In this document: positions 51,712 to 60,009 of the stretch, piece after piece
Numbering within the stretch: position 1 is the stretch's first letter
Layout of the letters: every line of letters begins with the position of its first letter
NCBI RefSeq assembly: GCF_021233355.1
Contig: NZ_CP089507.1
Location: 2,046,001-2,110,000, forward strand
Direction of reading: 5' to 3'
DNA: 64,000 bases
Origin: Luteimonas fraxinea
GTDB taxonomy: Bacteria > Pseudomonadota > Gammaproteobacteria > Xanthomonadales > Xanthomonadaceae
Notes under the pieces: generated by a model
Told to the model about the DNA's origin: nothing
What the model saw: only the letters and a program-made list of their open reading frames with translations
Database searches by the model: none
Program-made: the position numbers and the translations under genes

Positions 51712-51780
51712 GGGTCCGCCCCAGCTGTCGACGCGCGCCGGGTATGCCTAGGGTCGCCCTATCAGTTCCGTGGGGATGGT
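51712..51780 (+). promoter_or_regulatory. Conserved upstream element of lipase A
   Basis: GGGTCCGCCCCAGCTGTC (51713-51730) and CTATCAGTTCCGT (51759-51771) are both matched upstream of lipase C (56260-56277 and 56308-56320), with nearly equal spacing. The TATCAG block may be a -10 region. The first element is also partly matched before lipase B. Confidence 0.45.
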
Positions 51781-51781
51781 C

Positions 51782-52723
51782 ATGAGCTTCAGCGTCCAGT
51801 CGTCCAGCGTCTCGCCTTCGAGCCTGCAGGCGTTTCCGCCGCCGGATGCGCTGCGTGCGCAGTCGCAAGGTGCGCCGCCGTTGCCCACCGGCAGCTACCA
51901 GCTCGAACCCGGCTATCACCCGCAACTCGGGGCCTTGTTCGCGTCGGGCGGCAATGCCGCGAATGCGGCGTCGTTCGACAGCCAGGTGCGTGGTCAGGAT
52001 GCCAAGGCGATCGATCTGGAGCTGATGCAGATCTCAGCCGCGGTCTATGACCCGGCCGTGCAGCAGGTCGGCGACTGGAGCCGGGTCAGCGATGCGGACC
52101 TGATGGCCGCGGGTATCGATCCGGCGCTGCTGGAGAACCCGCAGAGTGGCTTCCGCGCCGGCATCTATACCGACGGCGATGGCAACCACGTGCTGGCATT
52201 CGCCGGTTCCAACGATCTGAAGGACTGGACTGGTGCGAACTTCCGTCAGGGCGTGGGCTGGGATTCCGAACAGTACGACGAGGCCGTGCAGCTGGCGCAA
52301 CTCGCCTCCGCCGCCTACGGCGACGATCTGGCGATCACTGGGCATTCGCTCGGCGGCGGACTGGCCGCGACTGCCGCGATGGCCGTCGATGGCGCTGCGG
52401 TGACCTTCAACGCCGCCGGCGTGCACGACCGCACCATCGAAGGTCTAGGTCTCGATCCCGCAACCGCCAAGGCCGACGCCGCCGACGGTCAGATCCGCCG
52501 TTACAACGTCGATGGCGAAGCGCTGACCAAGGCCCAGCAGGACATCTGGGTGGTGAACAACATACCCGATGCGCCCGGTCACGAGATCGTGCTCGACGAT
52601 CCCTCGCCGCTGACCGGCTTCGACCGTTTCAATCCGATTTCGATCGTCTCCCACAGCATCGCCAAGCACATGCAGGACACAGTGATCGAAGCGCTGTCGC
52701 AGCAGCAGCCCTGGGCGAACTGA
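51782..52723 (+). CDS. Leaderless lipase-fold protein A
   Basis: A 313-residue class-3-type lipase domain. The Gly/Pro-rich N-terminus (residues 1-75) has no signal peptide. The conserved core starts IDLELMQISAAVYD (about 80), continues FRAGIYTDGDGNHVLAFAGSNDLKDW (about 121) and contains the nucleophile elbow DLAITGHSLGGGLAATAAM (Ser near 187). FNAAGVHDRTIEGLGLDP follows. It is the shortest of three paralogues and lacks the C-terminal extension of lipases B and C. GGGG six bases upstream supports the ATG at 51782. Next to it is an exported ankyrin protein. Likely a phospholipase effector; the secretion route is unknown. Confidence 0.78.
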   Translation: MSFSVQSSSVSPSSLQAFPPPDALRAQSQGAPPLPTGSYQLEPGYHPQLGALFASGGNAANAASFDSQVRGQDAKAIDLELMQISAAVYDPAVQQVGDWSRVSDADLMAAGIDPALLENPQSGFRAGIYTDGDGNHVLAFAGSNDLKDWTGANFRQGVGWDSEQYDEAVQLAQLASAAYGDDLAITGHSLGGGLAATAAMAVDGAAVTFNAAGVHDRTIEGLGLDPATAKADAADGQIRRYNVDGEALTKAQQDIWVVNNIPDAPGHEIVLDDPSPLTGFDRFNPISIVSHSIAKHMQDTVIEALSQQQPWAN

Positions 52724-52773
52724 TCTGATCCGTGTCGACGGGATGCCCGCGGCGGCTGTGTGAGAATGCGGGC

Positions 52774-53496
52774 ATGCGCGCCGCAGTCCTGAGCCTGTTG
52801 CTGATGTTGTCCGGCGCCGCCTGCAGTGGAGACGCGATGGACGCTCGAGCCGCTTTCACCGATGCCAGCGCGGCTGCGCTGGCCGATGCCGTCGCCGACG
52901 ACGAGGCCGCTGCGGTGCGCACGCAGGTGCAGGCCGGTGCAGATCCCAACGCGCGCGGCGACCAGGGCGTGAACCTGCTGCAGATCGCGATGCTGGCCCA
53001 GGCCAAGAACGCGTTGACGGCGCTGCTTGATGCCGGCGCCGATCCGAACGCGCCAGGGCTCGGTGGCGCGACGGCGGTGCATGGTGCCGCGATCGCTGAC
53101 GATCCCGAGTATCTGAAGATCGTGCTCGACCGCCGCGGCGATCCCGATGCCCGACACGGCGAAACCGATGCCACGCCACTGGCCGGCGCAACGGGTCCGC
53201 GTACCGATGCGCAGTTCCGCATGCTCCTCGCGGCCGGTGCCAACCCCGGCGCCGCCGATCGCACCGGCAACACGCCGCTGCACAAGGCAGCGATGATCAA
53301 CGCTGGCGATCACGTGCTGGCCCTGCTGGACGCGGGCGCCGATCCGCTGGCGAAGAACGCCCAGGGCGCCACCTTCCAGCGCTTCTTCTTCAAGACGCCC
53401 GATGCCCGACTCAACGACGCGGCGCGCGCGAAGCGCGAGGCGGTCGTGGCGTGGCTGCAGGCGCATCAGGTGCGGATCGAGGCCGGCGCCGACTGA
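52774..53496 (+). CDS. Exported ankyrin-repeat protein A (putative immunity protein)
   Basis: A 240-residue protein with a signal (RAAVLSLLLMLSGAAC) that is probably of lipoprotein type, although the residue at -3 is Gly. Residues about 40-210 are ankyrin repeats with ALLDAGADPNAPGLGG, AAIADDPEYLKIVLDRRGDPDARHG, MLLAAGANPGAADRTGNTPLHKAAMI and LLDAGADPLAKNAQGATF. It begins 50 bp after lipase A. The same order (lipase, then exported ankyrin protein of 240-252 residues) is repeated twice more, so the two products probably form a toxin and a periplasmic neutralising partner. That role is inference. Confidence 0.77.
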   Translation: MRAAVLSLLLMLSGAACSGDAMDARAAFTDASAAALADAVADDEAAAVRTQVQAGADPNARGDQGVNLLQIAMLAQAKNALTALLDAGADPNAPGLGGATAVHGAAIADDPEYLKIVLDRRGDPDARHGETDATPLAGATGPRTDAQFRMLLAAGANPGAADRTGNTPLHKAAMINAGDHVLALLDAGADPLAKNAQGATFQRFFFKTPDARLNDAARAKREAVVAWLQAHQVRIEAGAD

Positions 53497-53884
53497 AGGG
53501 TGTCGGCGGCTGTTGAGCCGGCTTTTCGTCGCACTGCTCGATTACGTGAGTCCTCATACGGGTCTGTTGCGCCTCAGGCGGCGCAACTGACGCTGCTGCC
53601 GCCTGCAGGATCCTGCACCCGCTTCCGATGAGAGCGCGCCTGCCCAGGACCTGGTCCGGGACGAGGGGCGTTGGTGAGAGAACAAGCGGGGCCATTACGT
53701 TCGACAACATGTCGGACTCGGCATTTTCCGGGTCCGCCGACGATGGAGCGGCGCCTGCGTGTGTCGTCCGGAGCGTTGCCGAAGCCACCCGACGCTCCCC
53801 CAGCGCCCTAGGACCCGCCCTAGATGGCAGCCGCTCACGTCCGCGTTATCGTGGAGTCCTCAAAAGCCCGGGTGGAGCACGGTC
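53497..53884. other. 388-bp gap between ankyrin A and lipase B
   Basis: No supported gene. The region contains AT-richer stretches (around 53690-53720) and at its end the shared upstream element of the lipase genes (53809-53852). No terminator with a T tract was seen. Confidence 0.4.
53809..53884 (+). promoter_or_regulatory. Conserved upstream element of lipase B
   Basis: CCTAGGACCCGCCCTAG (about 53807-53823) corresponds to CCTAGGGTCCGCACCAG before lipase C and to the GGGTCCGCCCCAG block before lipase A. A TTATCGT block follows at 53846-53852. Match quality is weaker than between A and C. Confidence 0.35.
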
Positions 53885-55447
53885 ATGTCCCTGACCATTG
53901 GCGATGGCATCGGTAGCGTCCAAGACACCTGGCGTCCGCAACACACGCCGCTCCAGTCGTACAGCCCCCCGCTGCCGCCGCCGCAGAGTGGCGCCTATCG
54001 CCCGGACACCAGTTATCACCCGCAGGTGCAAGCGCCGGGCACCGCGCCCGCGCAGGGCCAGGGGCAGGGCGGCACCAGTCCGTATGCGATTCCCGCAGGC
54101 AGCACGCTCGACGAGGTCGCCAGCGGCACGCAGGCGCAGCCCTTCGACGTGACCCTCTCGCAGCTCGCCACCGCCGTCTACGGCACGCGCGGCGCGCCGC
54201 CGCCGGGGTGGGACGCGGTCAGCGACCAGCAGCTGATGGACCAGGGCGTCGCCGATCCGCAGGCCTGGCGCCTGCAGTACCTCGGCGCCAACGACGCAGT
54301 GCCGACCAACGATCAGGAATTCCGCGCCGAGGTCTACACCGACGGCGCCGGCAACTACGTGCTGTCCTATCGCGGCACCGCCGAGGGCGGCCCGGACTGG
54401 GAAAACAATTTCCGCCAGGGCCTCGGCTACGAGACCAACGATGGCGACAAGTTCAGCCTCACCGCGGTCAACACCGCGCGCGAGTTCGCGAACGTGTTCG
54501 GCGACAACGGTGCCAATTCCTCGAACCTCGCGATCACCGGCCATTCGCAGGGCGGTGGTCTCGCCAGCGTCGGCTCACTGGCGAGTGGCATTTCCGCCGT
54601 CACGTTCGATGCGTCGGGTATCCATCCCAATACGCTCGACCGCATGGGCATCGATCCTCAGGCTGCCCGCGACAGCGCCGAGGACGGGCAGATCCGCGCC
54701 TATTCGCTGTCCAGCGATGCGCTGACCAATGTGCAGGACAGCTGGGTGACCGGCATCGTCGCGCCGGATGCGCTGGGCACGCAGATCGTGGTCGACCCGG
54801 CGGCTGCGGACGTCCACAACATGTTCTCCAATTACGGGCCGATCGAAGGCTTCTCGCCCGGCATGAGCGAAGGCATCAATACCGGTGTCGAAATCGCCCG
54901 GCATCCGCTGACCGGCGCGGTGATGCCGCTGGCGGGTCTGATCGGCAACGTCGCCTATGCCGGCATCAGCCACAGCCCCAACGCGCTGACCGCCGGCATG
55001 ATCGAAGCGCAGCCGTGGCAGGCGGGCTACCAGAACCCCTCGTCCACCGGCCGCGATCTGCAGAACCTGCTGCCCGATGCGACCAAAGACGACTACGCGC
55101 GCAACGTGCATGACTTCGCCACCGATATCGACAACGTGGTCGCCAACGAATTCGCCAACGGCCAGTACGTGCAGGGCGGTGTCAGCCTGGCCGGTGACTT
55201 CGCCGAAGGCGCGTTCAATTCCGCCGGCGACACCATCGACGGCTATGCCGACCAGCTGGCCGGTGTGGTCGACCGCAACATCGGCGGCTGGGGTGGCAGC
55301 GCACTGTCGACCGTGATCGACGGCGCCGGCGATGTCGCCGAGTTCACCACCGACGTGGCCGGCCAGGTGACCGAGACCCTGGCCGACGGCGCGGGCTGGG
55401 TGGCCCAGGGCGCGACGAATTTCGTCGGTGGCCTGTTCGGCCGCTGA
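53885..55447 (+). CDS. Leaderless lipase-fold protein B
   Basis: A 520-residue paralogue of lipase A with a longer Pro/Gln-rich N-terminus (about 1-80). The lipase core has FDVTLSQLATAVYG (about 87), FRAEVYTDGAGNYVLSYRGTAEGGPDW (about 144) and SSNLAITGHSQGGGLASVGSL, with GHSQGGG placing the Ser near 220. FDASGIHPNTLDRMGIDPQAARD matches lipase A. A C-terminal extension (about 350-520) is rich in Gly, Asp, Ala and Val (VDRNIGGWGG, IDGAGDVAEFTTDVAGQ, LADGAGWVAQG). No signal peptide. The ankyrin partner starts 45 bp downstream. Confidence 0.78.
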   Translation: MSLTIGDGIGSVQDTWRPQHTPLQSYSPPLPPPQSGAYRPDTSYHPQVQAPGTAPAQGQGQGGTSPYAIPAGSTLDEVASGTQAQPFDVTLSQLATAVYGTRGAPPPGWDAVSDQQLMDQGVADPQAWRLQYLGANDAVPTNDQEFRAEVYTDGAGNYVLSYRGTAEGGPDWENNFRQGLGYETNDGDKFSLTAVNTAREFANVFGDNGANSSNLAITGHSQGGGLASVGSLASGISAVTFDASGIHPNTLDRMGIDPQAARDSAEDGQIRAYSLSSDALTNVQDSWVTGIVAPDALGTQIVVDPAAADVHNMFSNYGPIEGFSPGMSEGINTGVEIARHPLTGAVMPLAGLIGNVAYAGISHSPNALTAGMIEAQPWQAGYQNPSSTGRDLQNLLPDATKDDYARNVHDFATDIDNVVANEFANGQYVQGGVSLAGDFAEGAFNSAGDTIDGYADQLAGVVDRNIGGWGGSALSTVIDGAGDVAEFTTDVAGQVTETLADGAGWVAQGATNFVGGLFGR

Positions 55448-55492
55448 GACTCACGGACCACGCATGTGCCGTGCGTATGATCGGGCGCTGAC

Positions 55493-56224
55493 ATGACCCG
55501 CCTCCGCGCCCTGTCTTCGATCGTCCTTCTCCTCTGCGCCGCAGGGTGTGCACAGCCGTCCATGAGCAACGACGCATTCAATTCGCCGACGACGGCGCAA
55601 CTGGCCGACGCCGTCCGTCGCGGCGATGCCGCCGAGATCCGCCGACAGCTCGAACACGTCGCGCCCGACACCCCCGGCAGCGACGGCGAGACGCTGCTGA
55701 TGGAGGCGATCCGCCAGCGCCGCGCGGCCAGCGTGGATGCGTTGCTCGACGGCGGCGCCGATCCCAACCGCGTCAATGCGCGCGGCGACTCGCCGGTGCA
55801 TGCGGCGGCGTTCTCCGGCGATCCGGCGATCCTGCGCGCGGTGATCGCCAGGGGCGGCGATGTCGACGTCGCCAACCCGCACACGGGCGCCACGCCGCTG
55901 GTGCAGGCGCTGCTGTCGCCAACCGCCGGCCAGGCCGAGGTGCTGCTCGATGCGGGCGCGGATCCCAATCTCGCCGATCGCAATGGCGACACGCCGCTGC
56001 ACGTCGCCGGCCGCACCAACGGTGGCGCGGCCATCCTTGCGCTGCTGCGCAAGGGTGCCCGTCCGCAGACGGAGAATTCGCGCGGCGTGACCTTCCAGCA
56101 CGAGTATTTCGGCTTCCCCGCGAACCTGCTCAATGACCGCGCCCGCGCCGAGCGGCGCGAGATCGTCGCCTGGCTGAAGGCCAACGGCGTTCCGCTGGAA
56201 GCGAACGTCGCCGCGACGTACTGA
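55493..56224 (+). CDS. Exported ankyrin-repeat lipoprotein B (putative immunity protein)
   Basis: A 243-residue lipoprotein (signal LSSIVLLLCAAGC with Cys near 19). Ankyrin repeats cover about residues 38-225: LADAVRRGDAAEIRRQLEHVAPD, ALLDGGADPNRVNARGDSPVHAAAF, AVIARGGDVDVANPHTGATPLVQAL, LLDAGADPNLADRNGDTPLHVAG, ALLRKGARPQTENSRGVTF. The C-terminal RARAERREIVAWLKANGV resembles that of ankyrin A (RAKREAVVAWLQAHQV) and ankyrin C. It follows lipase B closely and is paralogous to the other two ankyrin proteins. Confidence 0.8.
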   Translation: MTRLRALSSIVLLLCAAGCAQPSMSNDAFNSPTTAQLADAVRRGDAAEIRRQLEHVAPDTPGSDGETLLMEAIRQRRAASVDALLDGGADPNRVNARGDSPVHAAAFSGDPAILRAVIARGGDVDVANPHTGATPLVQALLSPTAGQAEVLLDAGADPNLADRNGDTPLHVAGRTNGGAAILALLRKGARPQTENSRGVTFQHEYFGFPANLLNDRARAERREIVAWLKANGVPLEANVAATY

Positions 56225-56256
56225 GCCGCTGCGGCCCTGAATGCCTGCACGGTCAC

Positions 56257-56333
56257 CTAGGGTCCGCACCAGCTGTCCGGCGCCGCCCGGCCGCCCTATC
56301 GTCAGGGCTATCGTTTCCGTAGGTGCGCGCGCC
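56257..56333 (+). promoter_or_regulatory. Conserved upstream element of lipase C
   Basis: CCTAGGGTCCGCACCAGCTG (56257-56276) and CTATCGTTTCCGTAGG (56308-56323) match the elements before lipase A. A second CTATCGT lies at 56296-56302. They end 10-25 bp before the ATG. Confidence 0.45.
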
Positions 56334-57983
56334 ATGAGCCTGTCCCCGGTATCCGGCAACAACACGCCCGTCGATCCGTTCCGCGATTTCGCGCTCGATC
56401 CTGCGATCCAGGCGTCGTCTGCGCTGCAACCGCGCACGCCCGCGAACGTCGATACCAGCGCCGGTTTCCCGCGTGGCGACGGCAGTTTCGCCGATTCGGT
56501 CCGCGGCACCGCGCCGCAGCCCGAGCAGGATCTGCAATTTGCCTTGATGGCGAACGACAGCTACACGCTGACCGGCCCCGATGGCGTCACCGGCACCGCG
56601 GCCGAAGCCGATCTGCAGGCCGCCGGCTGGAACCGTCTCGAGCCCAGCGCCGACGGTACACATCTGGTCGATGCGCAGGGCAACCAGATTCCGATCTCGC
56701 CGGACGCGTTGCACGACGCGCAGACCGGCTTCGATGCGGCGATCTACCAGAACGCCGACGGCCAGTACGTCGTCGCCTATCGCGGCACCGACAGCTGGGG
56801 CCTGGGCGCCGGTGGCGATTCGCGCGCGAATGGCGGCCAGGGTCTCGGCATGGAGACCGCGCAGTATTCGCAGGCGATGGAGCTGGCGAATATCGCGGTC
56901 GATACCTTCGGCACCGGCAACGTCGCGATCACCGGGCACTCGCTGGGCGGCGGGCTCGCCTCGGCCGCGATGCTGGCCACCGACGTGCCGGGCGTGACTT
57001 TCAATTCCTCGGGCCTGAGCAACAACACGCTGACCGGCCTGGGCTTCAATCCGAATGCCGCGCGCGGCGAGATCGCCGACAGCGGCCAGATCCGCCGCTA
57101 CGTCGTCGACGGCGACCCGCTGACGCTCGCGCAGCAGGACATCCCGATGATTCCGGTGCTGAGCATGTCGCCGCCGAATGCGGTCGGCACCGAGCTGCGC
57201 GTCGCGCCGCCTGAGGGCATGGGCCGCTTCGACATGCTCGGTCTGCACGGCGGCGGTGGTAACAATCCGTCCTACGTCGAAGCTTTGCGCCAGAACGAGG
57301 CGCAGGCACCGGTCGATCGTTCGGGCACCAATCTGGGTCTGGCGCTCGGCACGCTCGAGAACATCGGTGAGCACAACCTCAACCAGCTCGGCTCGCTGGC
57401 CAACGGCATCGGCGGTCTGTATTCCGATGGCCGCTCCACGGTGACCGAGGCCGTCAGCGGCATCACCGATGCTGTGCAGAACGACTACGGCAATGGCCGT
57501 TATGTCGGCGGCACCTTCAGCATTGCCGGTGACGTGGTCGATGGCGTCGTGGGCCTCGGTGGCGATGCGATCTCCAACACCTTGGGCACTGCGGGTGACG
57601 TGGTCGAGAACATCACCAATCTCGGCGGCAGCGTGCTGCGCGACCTCGGCGACCGCACCGGCTTCGATGCACCGTTCGATGCCGTCGCCAGTGGCGTCGA
57701 ATGGACCGGCCGCGCGGTCGACACCGTGGCCGACACCGTCGGCGATGGCGCGCAGTGGGGTCTGGACAAGGTCGGTGACGGCGCGGAATGGGTCATCGAT
57801 CGCGCTGGTGATGGCGCCCAGTGGGTCGGCGACCGCGTGGTCGACGGCGTGACCTGGACTGGCAACCGCATCGCCGACGGCGCACGTGCGGTCGGCGATG
57901 CCGCCAGCTGGACTGGCGACCGTCTGTCCGATGGCGCGCGCTGGGCCGGCGAAAATCTCAACCCGGTCAACTGGTTCCGTTGA
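56334..57983 (+). CDS. Leaderless lipase-fold protein C with 11-residue repeat tail
   Basis: A 549-residue paralogue of lipases A and B. The lipase core includes DLQFALMANDSYTLTG (about 65), FDAAIYQNADGQYVVAYRGTDSWG (about 134), VAITGHSLGGGLASAAML (Ser near 203) and FNSSGLSNNTLTGLGFNPNAARGE. The C-terminus (about 471-545) is made of 11-residue repeats such as DGAQWGLDKVG, DGAEWVIDRAG and DGAQWVGDRVV, an amphipathic periodicity. No signal peptide. The ATG at 56334 gives MSLSPVSGN, like the MSLTIG start of lipase B. Ankyrin C follows 109 bp later. Confidence 0.78.
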   Translation: MSLSPVSGNNTPVDPFRDFALDPAIQASSALQPRTPANVDTSAGFPRGDGSFADSVRGTAPQPEQDLQFALMANDSYTLTGPDGVTGTAAEADLQAAGWNRLEPSADGTHLVDAQGNQIPISPDALHDAQTGFDAAIYQNADGQYVVAYRGTDSWGLGAGGDSRANGGQGLGMETAQYSQAMELANIAVDTFGTGNVAITGHSLGGGLASAAMLATDVPGVTFNSSGLSNNTLTGLGFNPNAARGEIADSGQIRRYVVDGDPLTLAQQDIPMIPVLSMSPPNAVGTELRVAPPEGMGRFDMLGLHGGGGNNPSYVEALRQNEAQAPVDRSGTNLGLALGTLENIGEHNLNQLGSLANGIGGLYSDGRSTVTEAVSGITDAVQNDYGNGRYVGGTFSIAGDVVDGVVGLGGDAISNTLGTAGDVVENITNLGGSVLRDLGDRTGFDAPFDAVASGVEWTGRAVDTVADTVGDGAQWGLDKVGDGAEWVIDRAGDGAQWVGDRVVDGVTWTGNRIADGARAVGDAASWTGDRLSDGARWAGENLNPVNWFR

Positions 57984-58092
57984 GTGCCGCGATTCCGGAC
58001 TGTGTCCGCGCCCGGGATCTCCGCACCCTGTCACGACGCCCGACTGCCGGTCGGGCTAGGCTGATGGCTTGTACCGCTTCGGAGGCCTCGCC

Positions 58093-58851
58093 ATGATGGG
58101 TGTCGCTTCGATCGCGCCATTTCCGCAGTGGCGGCTCATCGCCTGCATCGTGTTGGCGCTCGCCGCCAGCGGCGCCTGCGCCAGACAAGGAACGAGCATG
58201 ACCCAGGACCACGCCTCCGATCCCGCCGCCTCCGCGCTGTCGCGCGCCGCGAGTGCGGGTGATGCCGCAGAGATCCGGCGCCTGATCGCCGATGGCGCCA
58301 ATCCCAACGCCAAGGACACCCAGGGCTCACCGCTGTTACAGGCCGCGATCCTGCGCGGCGATCGCCGCGCATTCCAGGCGCTGCTCGATGCCGGCGCGGA
58401 CACGACCACCGGCGCGGCCAATGGCAACACCGCTGTGCATCTGGCGGCCATGCAGGATGACGCCAGCTATCTGAAGACGTTGCTGGCCGGCGGTGCGTCC
58501 GCCGATACGCCGAACACCAAGAATGGCGAGACGCCGCTGTTCAACGCACTCGAAGCGCGCAACGACGAGAACATCCGCTTGCTGCTCGACGCCGGCGCGC
58601 GTGCCGATGCGACCGACGCGTTCGGCGCGACCCTGCTGCACAAGGCCGCACGCATCAACGCGACCGGCTGGGTGGTGCGCTTCCTCGAAGCCGGCGCCGA
58701 TCCGACCGCCCGCGACCGCGTCGGTGTGACCTTCCAGCCCTCATTCTTCCGCGCGCGCGAAGCGGTGCTGTCGGCCGACGCCAAGCGCGACCGCGAGACC
58801 GTGCGCGAATGGCTGGTCGCACGGCAGATTCCGGTCGAAGACAAGCACTGA
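58093..58851 (+). CDS. Exported ankyrin-repeat protein C (putative immunity protein)
   Basis: A 252-residue protein with a signal (RLIACIVLALAASGAC) and ankyrin repeats from about residue 50: LSRAASAGDAAEIRRLIADGANPNAKDTQGSPLLQAAI, ALLDAGADTTTGAANGNTAVHLAAM, TLLAGGASADTPNTKNGETPLFNAL, LLLDAGARADATDAFGATLLHKAA, FLEAGADPTARDRVGVTF. GGAGG at 58081-58085 fixes the ATG at 58093. It is the third copy of the pattern and has the same C-terminal KRDRETVREWLVARQI ending as the other two. Immunity function is inferred from pairing. Confidence 0.78.
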   Translation: MMGVASIAPFPQWRLIACIVLALAASGACARQGTSMTQDHASDPAASALSRAASAGDAAEIRRLIADGANPNAKDTQGSPLLQAAILRGDRRAFQALLDAGADTTTGAANGNTAVHLAAMQDDASYLKTLLAGGASADTPNTKNGETPLFNALEARNDENIRLLLDAGARADATDAFGATLLHKAARINATGWVVRFLEAGADPTARDRVGVTFQPSFFRAREAVLSADAKRDRETVREWLVARQIPVEDKH

Positions 58852-59144
58852 TCGACGCGTCGCCCTGCGCGGCAGGCGCGTTCGACGAGTGCGTTCGCGG
58901 GCATGCAGGTACGCATGAAAAGGCGTGAGCTTTTCACCGTCATCCCGGCGTAGGCCGGGATCCAGCGACTTGGGTTTAGAGCATTGACGTTGTGAGCTGG
59001 GCGTAAGGCCTGCGCACGCCCAGGTGAAAGGCGCTGGATGACGAGGGCGTCGTGTTGTTGGGAGCCGTTCCGGCCCACACCTCGCTGACGACGAATCGCA
59101 CGTTCCGTCCGATCAGTCGCCAACCCGGCTCAACACGCGACTGC
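58852..59144. other. 293-bp gap with REP-like repeat, no gene
   Basis: The gap holds the palindromic repeat at 58930-58970 and an AT-richer stretch to 59100. It separates the plus-strand island from minus-strand genes. No coding sequence is supported. Confidence 0.45.
58930..58970 (+). repeat. REP-like palindromic repeat
   Basis: CACCGTCATCCCGGC-GTAG-GCCGGGATCCAGCGACT contains CCCGGC/GCCGGG arms and the flanking CGTCAT..ATCCAGCGACT. This form is very common between genes of Xanthomonadaceae. A relative with CCCCAGC/GCTGGGG arms lies at 20391-20408. Confidence 0.6.
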
Positions 59145-59780
59145 TTACGGCCAGGCCGGCGGCGCCGCCCGCCACGCCGCAAACACCTCGGCCAACGTCG
59201 CGCGCTCCTCTGCGGTCCAATCCGGCAGCAGTGTTGCAAAGCGCGCCGGATCGCTCCACAGCGTCGGTTCGGTACGCACTGCCGCGGCGTACCAGCGCAC
59301 GGCCTCGTCGCGACGGTCGGTCGACCACAGTCCGAGGGCCAGCGTCGGCGGCGCCCACGAGGGACGCAGCAGTCGACCGTCCAGCGCCTGTCGCCATTGT
59401 TCCAGCGCTTCCTGGTGATGGCCGGCGCGGTACAGATCCCAGCCGTAGTTCCACTGCACCGAACTACGCAGGGGCGCGCGCGCTGCCAGCGACGTGAGCG
59501 CCTGCGCGTACATCGCGCGGCCGGTGTCCTCGCGACCGCTGCGCATCAGCGCCTGGGCCAGCTGCGCGCGTGCCTGGTCGGCAGTGCGCCCGTTGCGCTC
59601 GATCAGTTGCATCAGCCGCGCATGGGTCTGGTCGTCGTCGCCGGCGATCGCGACGATCGGCGAGGCCGTCCGCGCATCGTCATCGAAATAGAACTCGGCC
59701 GGCGCCGGCAACGTCTGTGCATCGACGGTCGACGCGAACAGCAGCCCGAGCGCGCACAAGCCGGCACGCAAATATCCCAT
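59145..59780 (-). CDS. Exported tetratricopeptide-like protein
   Basis: A 211-residue protein with a signal peptide (YLRAGLCALGLLFASTVDAQ). The rest is TPR-like: QTHARLMQLIERNGRTADQARAQLAQALMRSGRED, AMYAQALTSLAARAPLRSSVQWNYGWDLYRAGHHQEALEQWRQAL and DRRDEAVRWYAAAVRTEP. It probably works in the periplasm as a protein-binding factor. The ATG at 59780 is supported by GGGGA seven bases upstream; an ATG two codons earlier is possible. The last residues read AAPPAWP. Confidence 0.72.
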   Translation of the reverse strand: MGYLRAGLCALGLLFASTVDAQTLPAPAEFYFDDDARTASPIVAIAGDDDQTHARLMQLIERNGRTADQARAQLAQALMRSGREDTGRAMYAQALTSLAARAPLRSSVQWNYGWDLYRAGHHQEALEQWRQALDGRLLRPSWAPPTLALGLWSTDRRDEAVRWYAAAVRTEPTLWSDPARFATLLPDWTAEERATLAEVFAAWRAAPPAWP

Positions 59781-60009
59781 CACCATTTCCCCGTGTGTCT
59801 GTTCCGTGTCGTGCGGATGACCACGACATCCCCGGTCCGATTGTAGCCACGACGCGCGGGCAGGCGCCGCGACCGGGTTCACGGATGCCGCGCTGACAGT
59901 CGACATCGCGCTACGAGACATCAGGCGCGAAGGATTGCCAGCGGAATCAGGCAGGGCATCAGTGAAGCGCTGACGCCGAACTCGTCACATACGGAAAACC
60001 GTCAGCGCC

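Noticed and set aside
50112..58851. XVIPCD-type T4SS effector signal in the wall hydrolase or lipases
   Set aside because: I looked for the conserved ~120-residue C-terminal domain with a Gln-rich tail. None of the four proteins shows it, so I do not claim T4SS delivery.
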